Shown: positions 17,243-25,541, numbered from the stretch's first letter. The stretch: DNA of 40,868 nt from Ignavibacteriales bacterium (GCA_016194505.1 JACQBK010000102.1:1-40868), one strand, 5' to 3'. Numbers and translations are program-made. The notes: generated from the sequence alone by a model not told the origin.

Positions 17243-17275
17243 AAGCCTGCTGTGTTTCACCGGCAGGCTTTTTTA
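17243..17275 (+). terminator. Intrinsic terminator after kamA
   Basis: AAGCCTGC (17243-17250) and GCAGGCTT (17263-17270) form a perfect 8-bp stem with a 12-nt loop, followed directly by TTTT. It closes the ATP-grasp/GNAT/kamA transcript 26 bp after the kamA stop and separates it from the M24 peptidase gene. Confidence 0.8.
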
Positions 17276-17306
17276 TCGTAGACTGATATGAAAGGAGTTT
17301 CAATTT

Positions 17307-18506
17307 ATGAGTGACATCAATAAAAAAATTGAATCCATCCAGCAAGTGCTGAAGGAAGAAAAAATCCTCGGTTGGTTGTTGTATAACTTCCGTGGCTCTA
17401 ATGTGTTTGCAACGAACGTGCTTGAGCTTCCCCCCCACATTATGCAAACGCGCAGGTATTTTTATTGGATTCCCGCCGAAGGCTCTCCCCAAAAGCTTGT
17501 TCACGTTATTGAACAGTTTAATTTGGACAGCCTCCCGGGCGACAAGACGATATACCTCAGTTGGCAGTCGCTTGAGGAAGGTTTAAAAAAAATCTTGGGC
17601 GGGATGAAACAAGTTGCGATGGAATATTCTCCGCGCAACGCGATTCCCTATGTATCGAAAGTTGATGGAGGCACATTAGAGCTTGTACGAAGCCTTGGCG
17701 TTGATGTTATCTCTTCAGCTAACCTTGTCCAGCGGTTCGAAGCCTGCTGGAACGAAGAGCAAGCGAAGGATAATTTCGAGGCGGCAAAGCATCTGCGCGA
17801 GATTGTGGATGTAACGTTTGGATTTATTAAAAGCCGTATTATTTCGAACACGCCCGTCAATGAGTATGAGGTGCAGCAATTCATGAAATCCGAGTTTGCG
17901 CAACGCGGATTGATGTCCGAAGACGACCCTAACTGCTCCGTCAATGCCAACAGTGCGAACTCCCACTACGAGCCGACGAAAGACGTACACAGTCCCTTAA
18001 AAAAGGGAGATTTCGTTCTCATTGATCTCTGGGCGAAAAAAAATAAGCCGCACTCAGTCTATGCCGATATTACGTGGACAGGCTTTATCGGTGATACTGT
18101 TCCAAGCGAGTATCAAAAAATATTTGACGTGGTAAAAGGGGGGAGAGACGCTGCGTTGAATTTTGTGCGGAACACATTCAAACAAGGTAAAGAAATTTAT
18201 GGCTATCAGGTGGATGACGCCGCCCGCAATTACATTAAGGAAAAGGGATACGGCGAGTATTTCGTCCACCGCACGGGACATTCTATCGGTGAGATTATTC
18301 ATGGCAACGGCGCAAACATGGATAATATCGAAACGCGGGATGAGCGAAAAATTATTCCTCAGACTTCATTCTCGATAGAGCCGGGCATTTACTTCCCGGG
18401 GAAATGGGGAATCCGCAGTGAGATAGACGTGTACATCTCAAAAGACAAAGAAGTGATCGCTACCGGCTTGCCGATGCAGGAGGAAGTAGTTCCAATACTT
18501 CGGTAA
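17307..18506 (+). CDS. M24 family metallopeptidase (Xaa-Pro peptidase-like)
   Basis: A 399-residue creatinase/aminopeptidase-P-type protein: N-terminal creatinase-like domain to about residue 160, then the pita-bread catalytic domain. The five expected metal ligands are visible: Asp240 (IDLWAKK), Asp254 (YADITWT), His325 (HRTGHSIG), Glu358 (SIEPGIY) and Glu372 (RSEIDVY). The spacing between the two aspartates is 14 rather than the usual 11, so that loop is longer. All ligands present suggests an active dipeptidase or aminopeptidase on X-Pro or unusual peptides; substrate not readable. AAAGGAG lies 9 nt before the ATG. A terminator separates it from kamA, so it is a neighbour but probably a separate transcript. 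Confidence 0.88.
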   Translation: MSDINKKIESIQQVLKEEKILGWLLYNFRGSNVFATNVLELPPHIMQTRRYFYWIPAEGSPQKLVHVIEQFNLDSLPGDKTIYLSWQSLEEGLKKILGGMKQVAMEYSPRNAIPYVSKVDGGTLELVRSLGVDVISSANLVQRFEACWNEEQAKDNFEAAKHLREIVDVTFGFIKSRIISNTPVNEYEVQQFMKSEFAQRGLMSEDDPNCSVNANSANSHYEPTKDVHSPLKKGDFVLIDLWAKKNKPHSVYADITWTGFIGDTVPSEYQKIFDVVKGGRDAALNFVRNTFKQGKEIYGYQVDDAARNYIKEKGYGEYFVHRTGHSIGEIIHGNGANMDNIETRDERKIIPQTSFSIEPGIYFPGKWGIRSEIDVYISKDKEVIATGLPMQEEVVPILR

Positions 18507-18508
18507 AG

Positions 18509-18625
18509 TGTCACTCCCGTCCCGACAAATCGGGAGGAGGGCAGTTCTATTAAAATTTCTGGATTCCGGCTAAAGTTTATCCCGCAAAGCCTGCCGGCCG
18601 CAGGCATGGCGAGACCGGAATGACA
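18509..18625 (-). repeat. 117-bp repeat element with TGTCA/TGACA ends, interrupted by the palindromic unit
   Basis: Read on the minus strand it matches 7765-7853 from end to end: TGTCATTCCGGTC ... CTTTGCGGGATAAACTT ... CCGGAATCCAG ... GAACTG ... GTGACA. The only large difference is 20 extra bases at 18590-18609. Smaller indels sit in the distal hairpin. Confidence 0.75.
18590..18609 (-). repeat. 20-bp palindromic unit, copy 3, inserted in a larger repeat
   Basis: On the minus strand CCATGCCTGCGGCCGGCAGG. The flanks (TCTCG and CTTTGCGGG) join directly, as CCCG|CTTTGCGGG, in the uninterrupted copy at 7765-7853, so this is an insertion with a visible empty site. Confidence 0.85.
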
Positions 18626-18645
18626 GACAAAACATTTTATCCAGT

Positions 18646-18670
18646 TGTCCGAGAGTTGAACTCTCGGACA
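18646..18670. repeat. Perfect 25-bp odd palindrome
   Basis: TGTCCGAGAGTT-G-AACTCTCGGACA, arms exact, 1-nt centre. It lies 7 bp from the next palindrome and has no T-run. Confidence 0.75.
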
Positions 18671-18677
18671 GAAATTT

Positions 18678-18700
18678 CTTCGACAGTTTAACTGTCGAAG
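18678..18700. repeat. Perfect 23-bp odd palindrome
   Basis: CTTCGACAGTT-T-AACTGTCGAAG, arms exact, 1-nt centre. Both this and the previous palindrome share the central AGTT/AACT. Confidence 0.75.
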
Positions 18701-18826
18701 AACAATCTTTTTCCCCACTTTGTAACTATTATAAGAATTTTTACACAGTCTCCATCTCTTCGGGACTTTTGCTGGAATGACAAACAAAACCTTTTATGTG
18801 CGTCGCTCATTCATGTCCCAACCTTT

Positions 18827-19936
18827 TTATTTTGGCACCCGTATCAAGTTCACGATTCCCAACACAAGAAAAATAAGATTGGCAAGCCATGCCGTGAACA
18901 GCGGGTTCAAGTCGCCGTTGTAGCCGAACACCTGACTCATTTTCATAAACGCCATGTAGATGAACGTAACCGCGACGCAAATTCCGAACTCGATTGCAAC
19001 GCCGCTTCGCCGCTTAATGGAGCCGAACGGAACACCAAAGAGCACTACAATAACGCTTGCAAACGGAAACGCGATTTTGCTATGGAAATCTACCATCCAC
19101 CGCGAAACATCTTGTCCCGCTGATTTTTGGTTTTCGATGAACTCTTTCAGCTCATCATAATCCATTTCATCCGGCTTGCGCTGTTTTTTTTCGATCTCTA
19201 CGGGTGTAACATTCAATTTGCCGATGAGGAATTGATCAAAATACGTGAGCCATTGTTGTTGTCCAATAAATTCTCTCCTCGTTCCGGCGCGTAAGACCCA
19301 TCCTTCTTTAGTCGAATCCTGTCCCAAGAGAGGCTTTGTGACCCAATCCATTTGGGGCGCGTCATATCTGCGGACGAGAATGGTGAGATTCGTATCGGCA
19401 AAATCTTCGATGCTGACGTGAGCGGCGATTTTCGACTGCCTGTCGTAGTGGCCCATCGAAATCAATCGCGTGCGTCCATCCTGAAAAAAGATATTAAATC
19501 TATTATAGCTATCCCCAGCGCGGTGCAGATGTACCCGCTCAATGGAAAATTTCTTTTGATTTGCGTATGGAACGATCCATCCGTTAAAGTAGATTGAGAT
19601 CCCGCTTATGAGAAATGCGATCACTAAAAAGGGAAGGAGGATGCGATACAGGCTTATGCCGCTGGATTTCATCGCGGCAAGCTCATTTTGATTGGATAAT
19701 CTTCCCACGACAAACAGCGATGCGAGAAGCAATGCGACCGGCGTCATCAGTTTTATGATTTCCGGCGTGAAGACGACATAGTAATGGATGATAGTCCCAA
19801 TTGGCACGTTGGCATCAATGAAATCATCAAGCTTTTCCATCATGTCAATGACAAGGAAGATCAAGATGAAGGCGATCAATCCGAAGAGGAACGTCAGGAG
19901 GAACTGGCGAGTAATGTAGCGATCGAGAATTGTCAT
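18827..19936 (-). CDS. lptG: LPS export ABC transporter permease LptG
   Basis: LptG is one of the two membrane subunits of the LptB2FG transporter that lifts LPS from the inner membrane onto the periplasmic bridge. The protein from the ATG at 19936 (MTILDRYITRQFLLTF) is 369 residues; a longer frame exists upstream but would run into lptF. It has N-terminal helices, a periplasmic beta-jellyroll (about residues 120-260) and C-terminal helices with the SGISLYRI coupling motif near residue 95 and PFASVIVVLFGVPFG near 290. The start codon overlaps the lptF stop as ATGA. The LptG assignment rather than a second LptF rests on gene order and on MTILDRYI, and is fairly safe. Confidence 0.88.
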   Translation of the reverse strand: MTILDRYITRQFLLTFLFGLIAFILIFLVIDMMEKLDDFIDANVPIGTIIHYYVVFTPEIIKLMTPVALLLASLFVVGRLSNQNELAAMKSSGISLYRILLPFLVIAFLISGISIYFNGWIVPYANQKKFSIERVHLHRAGDSYNRFNIFFQDGRTRLISMGHYDRQSKIAAHVSIEDFADTNLTILVRRYDAPQMDWVTKPLLGQDSTKEGWVLRAGTRREFIGQQQWLTYFDQFLIGKLNVTPVEIEKKQRKPDEMDYDELKEFIENQKSAGQDVSRWMVDFHSKIAFPFASVIVVLFGVPFGSIKRRSGVAIEFGICVAVTFIYMAFMKMSQVFGYNGDLNPLFTAWLANLIFLVLGIVNLIRVPK

Positions 19937-21312
19937 ACTGTTTCCCCGAAGGAGTCCGTTGGACTTGCTTCCGTGCGCCAGGATTTTGGAACGAATTTTG
20001 AAAACCACGACCAATCAATGCTTAAATTTTCTCGCGCGGTTTTGAATGTAAGGTAGCCTCCGATAATGCCTATAATAATATTGGCTGCCCACATGCCGAC
20101 CCACGGCTGAATAAATCCGCGGTCCGCCAATTTTTCTCCGCCGATTAAGCAAGCCCAGTACAACAAGAAAAACCCTAAGCTTAAGCTCGCCGCTACACCA
20201 AACGTGCCACGCCGTGCCATGATACCGAGCGGCGCTCCCACTAGGACGAAAACAATGCACGCAACGGGGATTGCAAATTTCTTTTGTATCTCAACGGAAT
20301 ATTCATGAATCTGTCGGCTCAGATAATCAATACGCCCGTACTCGCTCTCGATAGTGTTCTTGATAACGATTGCCCTGTTCGATGCCGAAAAGATCGGATC
20401 GTTGTTGATTGGATTCGGCGGTTTCACCGACGAAAATAAATCATCAAGATCGCGCTTGAGAATGGAAGCAATTTGCGTGTTTGACTGGTCTACAAGTTTT
20501 TTCAGGCTATCAACAATCGCCATCATCGTGTACGCGCTGAGCTCTCGATCCCCGCGGGAGAATGCGCTTTCTTGCGAGCGTTGGAATGTGTAGCCCTCCG
20601 CGTTCATTGCAATCCGATGCTTTTGAAAACGTATCTTCCGATACTGCTTGAAATCGCCATGGTTAAGCTCGTGTATTTCACCGTCGTATAAATCCATGAT
20701 CAATTTACGATAATCCGGCGAAAACGAGATCGTTCCCCGGTTCGCCGTAACCGTTGTTGTAACATTGCTGTTTGTGTAATCGAAGATGGTAACACCTTCA
20801 AGATCGTTGGAGTGTTCAAACGTTTTCCTGACAAGGATGCTGTAGCCTTGAATATCCTGTGCGAATAATCCGGGTGTGAGAGAAAGCGTCGGTTTTTTTC
20901 TATAAATATCCGTTTGCAATACTTTTGCGCGATGGTTCGCGTCGGGCAACACGTCATTATTAAATCGAAGGAGAAAATAGCAAACGACAACGGAAGCAAT
21001 AAACACCGGTGCCATCATCCGGTACAAACTTACTCCACTGGATCGCATAGCCGTTACTTCATTGGTGGATGAAAGCGCCCCGAACGCCATCAGCGTAGCA
21101 ACAAGCACAGCCATGGGGACTGCCAGAACGACCATCCATGCAAGCTGTGTTACAATCAACTCGCCGATCACAAGCGCGCTTAATCCCTTGCCGACAAACT
21201 GGTCGAGCGATTTCATCAGGAATTGCAACAAGAAGATAAACATCAGAATGAGAAAGGCTGAAATAAACGGTGTTATATGCCTTTGTAGAATATGTCGCCA
21301 AAGAATATACAT
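19933..21312 (-). CDS. lptF: LPS export ABC transporter permease LptF
   Basis: The partner membrane subunit of LptB2FG. The 459-residue product starts MYILWRHILQRHITPFISAF and has paired N-terminal helices, the EVTAMRSSGVSLYRMM coupling segment (about residue 88-103), a periplasmic beta-rich domain, and C-terminal helices from about residue 350 (FAIPVACIVFVLVGAPLG). It is longer than proteobacterial LptF because of an extra helical insertion before the C-terminal helices (about residues 265-335), a feature common in Bacteroidota homologues. It is translationally coupled to lptG. It is divergent from pdxH with a 126-bp spacer that should carry both promoters; I see no clear one. Confidence 0.88.
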   Translation of the reverse strand: MYILWRHILQRHITPFISAFLILMFIFLLQFLMKSLDQFVGKGLSALVIGELIVTQLAWMVVLAVPMAVLVATLMAFGALSSTNEVTAMRSSGVSLYRMMAPVFIASVVVCYFLLRFNNDVLPDANHRAKVLQTDIYRKKPTLSLTPGLFAQDIQGYSILVRKTFEHSNDLEGVTIFDYTNSNVTTTVTANRGTISFSPDYRKLIMDLYDGEIHELNHGDFKQYRKIRFQKHRIAMNAEGYTFQRSQESAFSRGDRELSAYTMMAIVDSLKKLVDQSNTQIASILKRDLDDLFSSVKPPNPINNDPIFSASNRAIVIKNTIESEYGRIDYLSRQIHEYSVEIQKKFAIPVACIVFVLVGAPLGIMARRGTFGVAASLSLGFFLLYWACLIGGEKLADRGFIQPWVGMWAANIIIGIIGGYLTFKTARENLSIDWSWFSKFVPKSWRTEASPTDSFGETV

Positions 21313-21438
21313 TGCTGAAAATATACTGAGAATGTCCCCTTCTTACAAGCATGAATGAAGTTGCATTGAGAAAAGGCATTATGTATCTTGTCTCACTTGG
21401 AAGGCTAAACAAGGCACTTTTTCATAGGGTTCGTACGC

Positions 21439-22080
21439 ATGGCTTCTGCTATTGCTGATTTAAGAAAAAAATATTCATCCCGCAGCCTCAGCGAAGATGG
21501 AGTTGAACGTAGCCCATTCGATCAATTTAAGTATTGGATGCAGGAAGCGATTGATGCTGAATTGCTGGAACCTACCGCCATGGTTCTTGCAACTTCTACT
21601 CGGAGCGGCAAGCCCTCTGCCCGTGTTGTATTGTTGAAAGGGATCGATGAGCGGGGCTTCGTTTTTTACACGAATTACGAAAGCCGTAAAGCGGAAGAAC
21701 TGAAAGAAAACCCTCATGCCGCCCTTTTGTTTTATTGGGGCGCGTTGGAACGACAGGTACGCATTGAAGGCGTTATCGAAAAAACCACGCACACCGAATC
21801 AGAAGAATATTTTACCACACGGCCGTTGGAAAGCCGCATAGGGGCTTGGGCATCCAAGCAAAGCTCGGTGATTGAAAGTCGCTCAGCGCTGCAAGAAAAG
21901 TTCGATGAATTGCATGCTCAATTCGCGAACCAAGCAATACCGCTTCCGCCCTTTTGGGGCGGATTTCGCCTTACACCGGTGACGTTTGAATTTTGGCAAG
22001 GTCGTGAAAACCGATTGCATGATCGCATCCGGTACAGAAAACAAGACGGCAGTTGGGTTATTGAACGATTGTCTCCATAA
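21439..22080 (+). CDS. pdxH: Pyridoxamine 5'-phosphate oxidase
   Basis: PdxH oxidises pyridoxine or pyridoxamine 5'-phosphate to PLP using FMN and oxygen. The 213-residue product shows the family blocks PTAMVLATSTRSGKPSARVVLLKGIDERGF, FYTNYESRKAEEL, YFTTRPLESRIGAWAS, PPFWGGFRLTPVTFEFWQG and the C-terminal DRIRYR..DG.W...RLSP, which is the conserved PNP oxidase C-terminal segment. Length is normal. PLP is a cofactor of the lysine 2,3-aminomutase coded 4 kb upstream, although nothing links their regulation. The start is the ATG after a TTCGTACGC context with no strong ribosome site. Confidence 0.96.
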   Translation: MASAIADLRKKYSSRSLSEDGVERSPFDQFKYWMQEAIDAELLEPTAMVLATSTRSGKPSARVVLLKGIDERGFVFYTNYESRKAEELKENPHAALLFYWGALERQVRIEGVIEKTTHTESEEYFTTRPLESRIGAWASKQSSVIESRSALQEKFDELHAQFANQAIPLPPFWGGFRLTPVTFEFWQGRENRLHDRIRYRKQDGSWVIERLSP

Positions 22081-22168
22081 CACAACTCTTTAGGAAATCG
22101 TCTTGCCCTCAAATTCTTTACCCTCTTCATTGTAACGAGAACCGAACCACCAATATCATATTGAAAAC

Positions 22169-25100
22169 ATGATGACTATTGAATACATAGGACTTGTTCG
22201 CATACTGTTGCTAGTTGTTGCGGCGGGGGTATTCTTTTTTCTCATTCGGCGTCTGACGAAGACTTCTCTTTCCGGCTTGGGGCTTATAGGAATAGGCATC
22301 AGCCTTGTTTTGTTGAATATGATCGTCGGTGCGGTATTCCATAGTTTATTGCTTTCGTCTTATTTCGATAGAAATTTTTTTGATGCAGTTGGTATTATAA
22401 CAGGGTACATCGGGCAAACGCTGGGGTTGATTCTTCTTTTAGTCGGCATGTATCGTTTGACAAAAGCATTAGTCGCTGTAAAAGAACGGGAACGCGCTGA
22501 AGAAAATAAAAAGATTATTGCAGAAGCAATACGCGAAAATGAAGAACGGTACCATCGGTTTTTTGAAGAAGATTTCTCCGGAAATTTTATTTCCACGCCG
22601 GGAGGCAAGATAATGACCTGTAACTCTGTGTTTGCAAAAATTTTTGGGTATGATTCTGTCGAGGAAGCTTTGGCAACGAATGCATACGCATACTATCTAA
22701 CGAAAGAAGATCGCGAAAAATATCTTCATCTCATCCGAAAGCATAGGAGGTTAAAAAATTACCGTCAGCTAATGCAGAGAAAGAACGGCTCGTTGGTCTA
22801 TGTCGTCGCAAATCTTATTGGAGAATTTGACGATCGAGACGAGTTAGTGCAAATAAAAGGTTATGTTGTTGACGATACGGAACAGAGGGAAAGCGAGGAC
22901 AAACTTGAGAAGTCGCTTTCCCTCTTGCGCGCGACGCTCGAATCTACAGCAGATGGCATTCTTGTCGTTGATAAGGTCGGTGCCATTGTGAGTTTTAACC
23001 AAAAATTTGTTGATATGTGGCGCATTCCTCCGTCCGTCGTTGAAAAGCATAATGACAAAGAAGCGATTGCGTTTGTTCTCGATCAATTGAAAGAGCCTGA
23101 AACGTTTCAAAGGAAGATCGAAGAGTTATACAATCAACCGGATTCAGAAAGCTTGGATGTTTTAGAGTTTAAAGATGGAAGAGTCTTTGAGCGATACTCA
23201 AAGCCTCAGCGCATCGGAGGAACAATCGCAGGAAGAGTGTGGAGTTTTCGCGATGTAACGGAAAGAAAACGGGCTGAGCAAGCGGTTCAGGAGAGCGAAG
23301 AGCGATATCGCGCATTTATTATTAACAGCACTGAAGGCATCTGGCGTATTGAGCTTGACCAACCGCTTCCTCTTTCCTTGCCGGAAGATGAGCAAGTAAA
23401 ACATATTTACGCATACAGTTACATTGCTGAAAGTAACGATGCAATGGCGCGCATGTATGGGTATTCGAGGGCTGAGGAATTTGTCGGAATAAGACTCACA
23501 GATTTGCATGATGTATCCGATCCTAATAATTATGAACATCTGCGTAGTGTCATTTGCGCCGGGTATAGATTAAGTGATACATTGACCCACGAAATTGATA
23601 AGAATGGGCAAACCCGTTACTTTCTGAACAATGTCGTTGGGATTGTCAAAGATGGATTCGTTGTAAGATTTTGGGGGAGCCAACGTGATGTTACGGAGCA
23701 ACGCCGGAAGGATGCTCTTCTAAAAGAATCTGAGGAAAAATACCGTCAGTTGTTTGAGGATTCTAAGGATGTTGCCTTTATCAGCACCCCTGAAGGTAAT
23801 TTTTTAGAGATTAATCAAGCGGGGATTGAGTTATTCGGCTATGCAAGTAAAGAAGAGCTGATGAACGTGAACATCGGAAGGGATCTCTACGTTGATCCTG
23901 TTGACAGGGAAAAAGCCGGCCAGTTCTTAGTTCAACAAGGATATTTAAAAGATTATGAAATACTTGTTAAAAGCAAGAACGGTAAACGGTTGATTATAAA
24001 GGAAACGTCAACCCCCGTTCGCAATCAACGAGGAGAGATTATCGCATACAGGGGTATTATCCGCGATGTGACCGAACAGAAACTGCTCGAGGAACAGCTT
24101 CGACGCGCTCAAAAAATGGAGAGCATAGGAACCCTGGCAGGCGGCATAGCACATGACTTTAATAATATTCTTACAATCATCTTGGCGTATGCTTCCAACC
24201 TTGCTGACCAGACCATCAACAGCGAAAAATATACCCATAATCTTTCGGCTATTCAGAAAGCGGTCGAGCGTGGCGCCGGGATGGTTCGCCAATTATTAAC
24301 CTTTGCCCGAAAAGCAAGCGGCGTCTTCAAGCCTGTCAATGTCAATGAAACGGTTTCCGAGCTTTCCAAATTGCTTGCAGAAACGTTCTCGCCTAACATT
24401 GAATTCAAGCTTCAGCTTGCAGAACATCTCCCCATCATTAGCGCGGATGTCAGTCAATTGCAGCAAGCTATCATGAATCTCTGTGTCAATGCCCGCGACG
24501 CTATCGAATCTTCCGCACAACCGTTGCAGGGAGGCACGTTGACAATGACAACAAACATCGTATCTGGCGAGGCCCTGCGAGGGCGCTTTCATCAAGCAAG
24601 GAAATCCGAGTACGTTCTCATTAGTGTTGCAGATACGGGAACCGGCATGGACGAGGATACACGTACGCGCATCTTTGAACCATTTTTTACGACGAAGGAA
24701 TTGGGCAAAGGGACAGGGCTCGGTTTGGCTGTCGTGTACGGGGTTGTCAACAGCCACCATGGTTTTATTGATGTAGAGACAAAGCAGGACGGTGGAACGA
24801 CAATGCACTTATATTTTCCCGTGCATCAAACTGGATTTGTAACGTACGAATCTTCTCAAAAACAAGATAGTAATAAGAAGCCGGATAAGGGCTTAATGGT
24901 TCTGTTGGTTGAAGACGAAGAGATGCTCTTGGAGTTGTTGCAAACGCTCTTGGAGGAAAATGGGTATGAAGTGCTTGTGGCAAGAGATGGGCAGGAAGCG
25001 GTGGATATATATACTCGTTATAAGGATAAGATTAGTGTAGTGCTTTCTGATATGGGCTTGCCGAAGTTGGGTGGCTGGGAAGCATTTCAAAAAATGAAGG

Positions 25101-25258
25101 AGATCAATCCAAAGGTGAAGTCAATCTTAGCAAGCGGCTATCTTGACCCAAATTTGCGGGCAGATATGATTAAAGCAGGCGCAAAAGATTTCGTGCAAAA
25201 ACCGTATATTCCTGAAATCATACTTGCTCGTATCCGTGAGGTCATTAACGGTGCCTAA
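22169..25258 (+). CDS. Hybrid sensor histidine kinase with four PAS domains and C-terminal receiver
   Basis: A 1029-residue protein. Three membrane helices (about residues 5-23, 32-52, 72-92), then PAS1 (~125-240, SGNFISTPGGKIMTCNSVF), PAS2 (~250-365, TADGILVVDKVGAIVSFNQ), PAS3 (~375-510, longer, with an acidic insert), PAS4 (~520-640, VAFISTPEGNFLEINQA), HisKA with phospho-His662 in GGIAHDFNNIL, HATPase with NLCVNARDAI, DTGTGMDE and GKGTGLGLAVVYG, and a receiver domain (~910-1028) with phospho-acceptor Asp961 in VLSDMGLP and the Lys in VQKPY. The HDFNN H-box is typical of cytoplasmic redox- or nitrogen-type PAS kinases. No response regulator gene with a DNA-binding domain is adjacent; sprA follows after 283 bp. 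The signal is unknown. Confidence 0.92.
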   Translation: MMTIEYIGLVRILLLVVAAGVFFFLIRRLTKTSLSGLGLIGIGISLVLLNMIVGAVFHSLLLSSYFDRNFFDAVGIITGYIGQTLGLILLLVGMYRLTKALVAVKERERAEENKKIIAEAIRENEERYHRFFEEDFSGNFISTPGGKIMTCNSVFAKIFGYDSVEEALATNAYAYYLTKEDREKYLHLIRKHRRLKNYRQLMQRKNGSLVYVVANLIGEFDDRDELVQIKGYVVDDTEQRESEDKLEKSLSLLRATLESTADGILVVDKVGAIVSFNQKFVDMWRIPPSVVEKHNDKEAIAFVLDQLKEPETFQRKIEELYNQPDSESLDVLEFKDGRVFERYSKPQRIGGTIAGRVWSFRDVTERKRAEQAVQESEERYRAFIINSTEGIWRIELDQPLPLSLPEDEQVKHIYAYSYIAESNDAMARMYGYSRAEEFVGIRLTDLHDVSDPNNYEHLRSVICAGYRLSDTLTHEIDKNGQTRYFLNNVVGIVKDGFVVRFWGSQRDVTEQRRKDALLKESEEKYRQLFEDSKDVAFISTPEGNFLEINQAGIELFGYASKEELMNVNIGRDLYVDPVDREKAGQFLVQQGYLKDYEILVKSKNGKRLIIKETSTPVRNQRGEIIAYRGIIRDVTEQKLLEEQLRRAQKMESIGTLAGGIAHDFNNILTIILAYASNLADQTINSEKYTHNLSAIQKAVERGAGMVRQLLTFARKASGVFKPVNVNETVSELSKLLAETFSPNIEFKLQLAEHLPIISADVSQLQQAIMNLCVNARDAIESSAQPLQGGTLTMTTNIVSGEALRGRFHQARKSEYVLISVADTGTGMDEDTRTRIFEPFFTTKELGKGTGLGLAVVYGVVNSHHGFIDVETKQDGGTTMHLYFPVHQTGFVTYESSQKQDSNKKPDKGLMVLLVEDEEMLLELLQTLLEENGYEVLVARDGQEAVDIYTRYKDKISVVLSDMGLPKLGGWEAFQKMKEINPKVKSILASGYLDPNLRADMIKAGAKDFVQKPYIPEIILARIREVINGA

Positions 25259-25541
25259 TATGCAACATTAGTAAGAATTATTCTCGCTTGGAAGGCAACA
25301 TGATTTTTCTTCAGGGACTTGATATTTGTTCTCCTTTTCCTTATGTTTTTTCTGTCATTCGTTGAATGTACGTTCAATCCTTTCTATCCACGCGAGGATG
25401 AGGGTGCCCGTTGCGTGGGGGCAATCAATATAGCAACCATCGGAGAAGTATCGAACGATTCGTTACCATAATAGTAGTGAGTTGGTTTCCTGAGAGCAGT
25501 GCTTTCTCGGTTTTTTTTATAGGAATATTTCAAAGAGCGGC
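25259..25541. other. 283-bp leader/spacer upstream of sprA
   Basis: Contains a possible stem CCACGC (25389-25394) with GCGTGG, a G-rich stretch (about 25399-25425), and a terminator-like hairpin at 25489-25518. I recognise no known riboswitch. It could be the 3' end of the kinase transcript, a small RNA, or a regulated sprA leader. Confidence 0.4.
25489..25518 (+). terminator. Terminator-like hairpin with T8 run just before sprA
   Basis: GAGAGC (25492-25497), AGT loop, GCTTTC (25501-25506) form a short stem including one G-T pair, followed by TCGG and eight T residues (25511-25518). It ends 23 bp before the sprA start, so it either ends an upstream transcript or attenuates sprA. Confidence 0.5.

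Larger units (their letters stand above)
18507..18826. other. 320-bp spacer between convergent genes, filled with repeats
   Basis: Between the M24 gene (+) and lptG (-). It contains the interrupted repeat element 18509-18625 and two perfect palindromes (18646-18670, 18678-18700). The remaining 120 bp show a second CGGGACTTTTGCTGGAATGACA-like fragment (about 18760-18781) that resembles the end of another degraded repeat. No gene is supported. Confidence 0.6.

Noticed and set aside
18509-18700. Cluster of repeats considered as a CRISPR remnant
   Set aside because: The repeats are palindromes of different sequence without regular spacers or cas genes.
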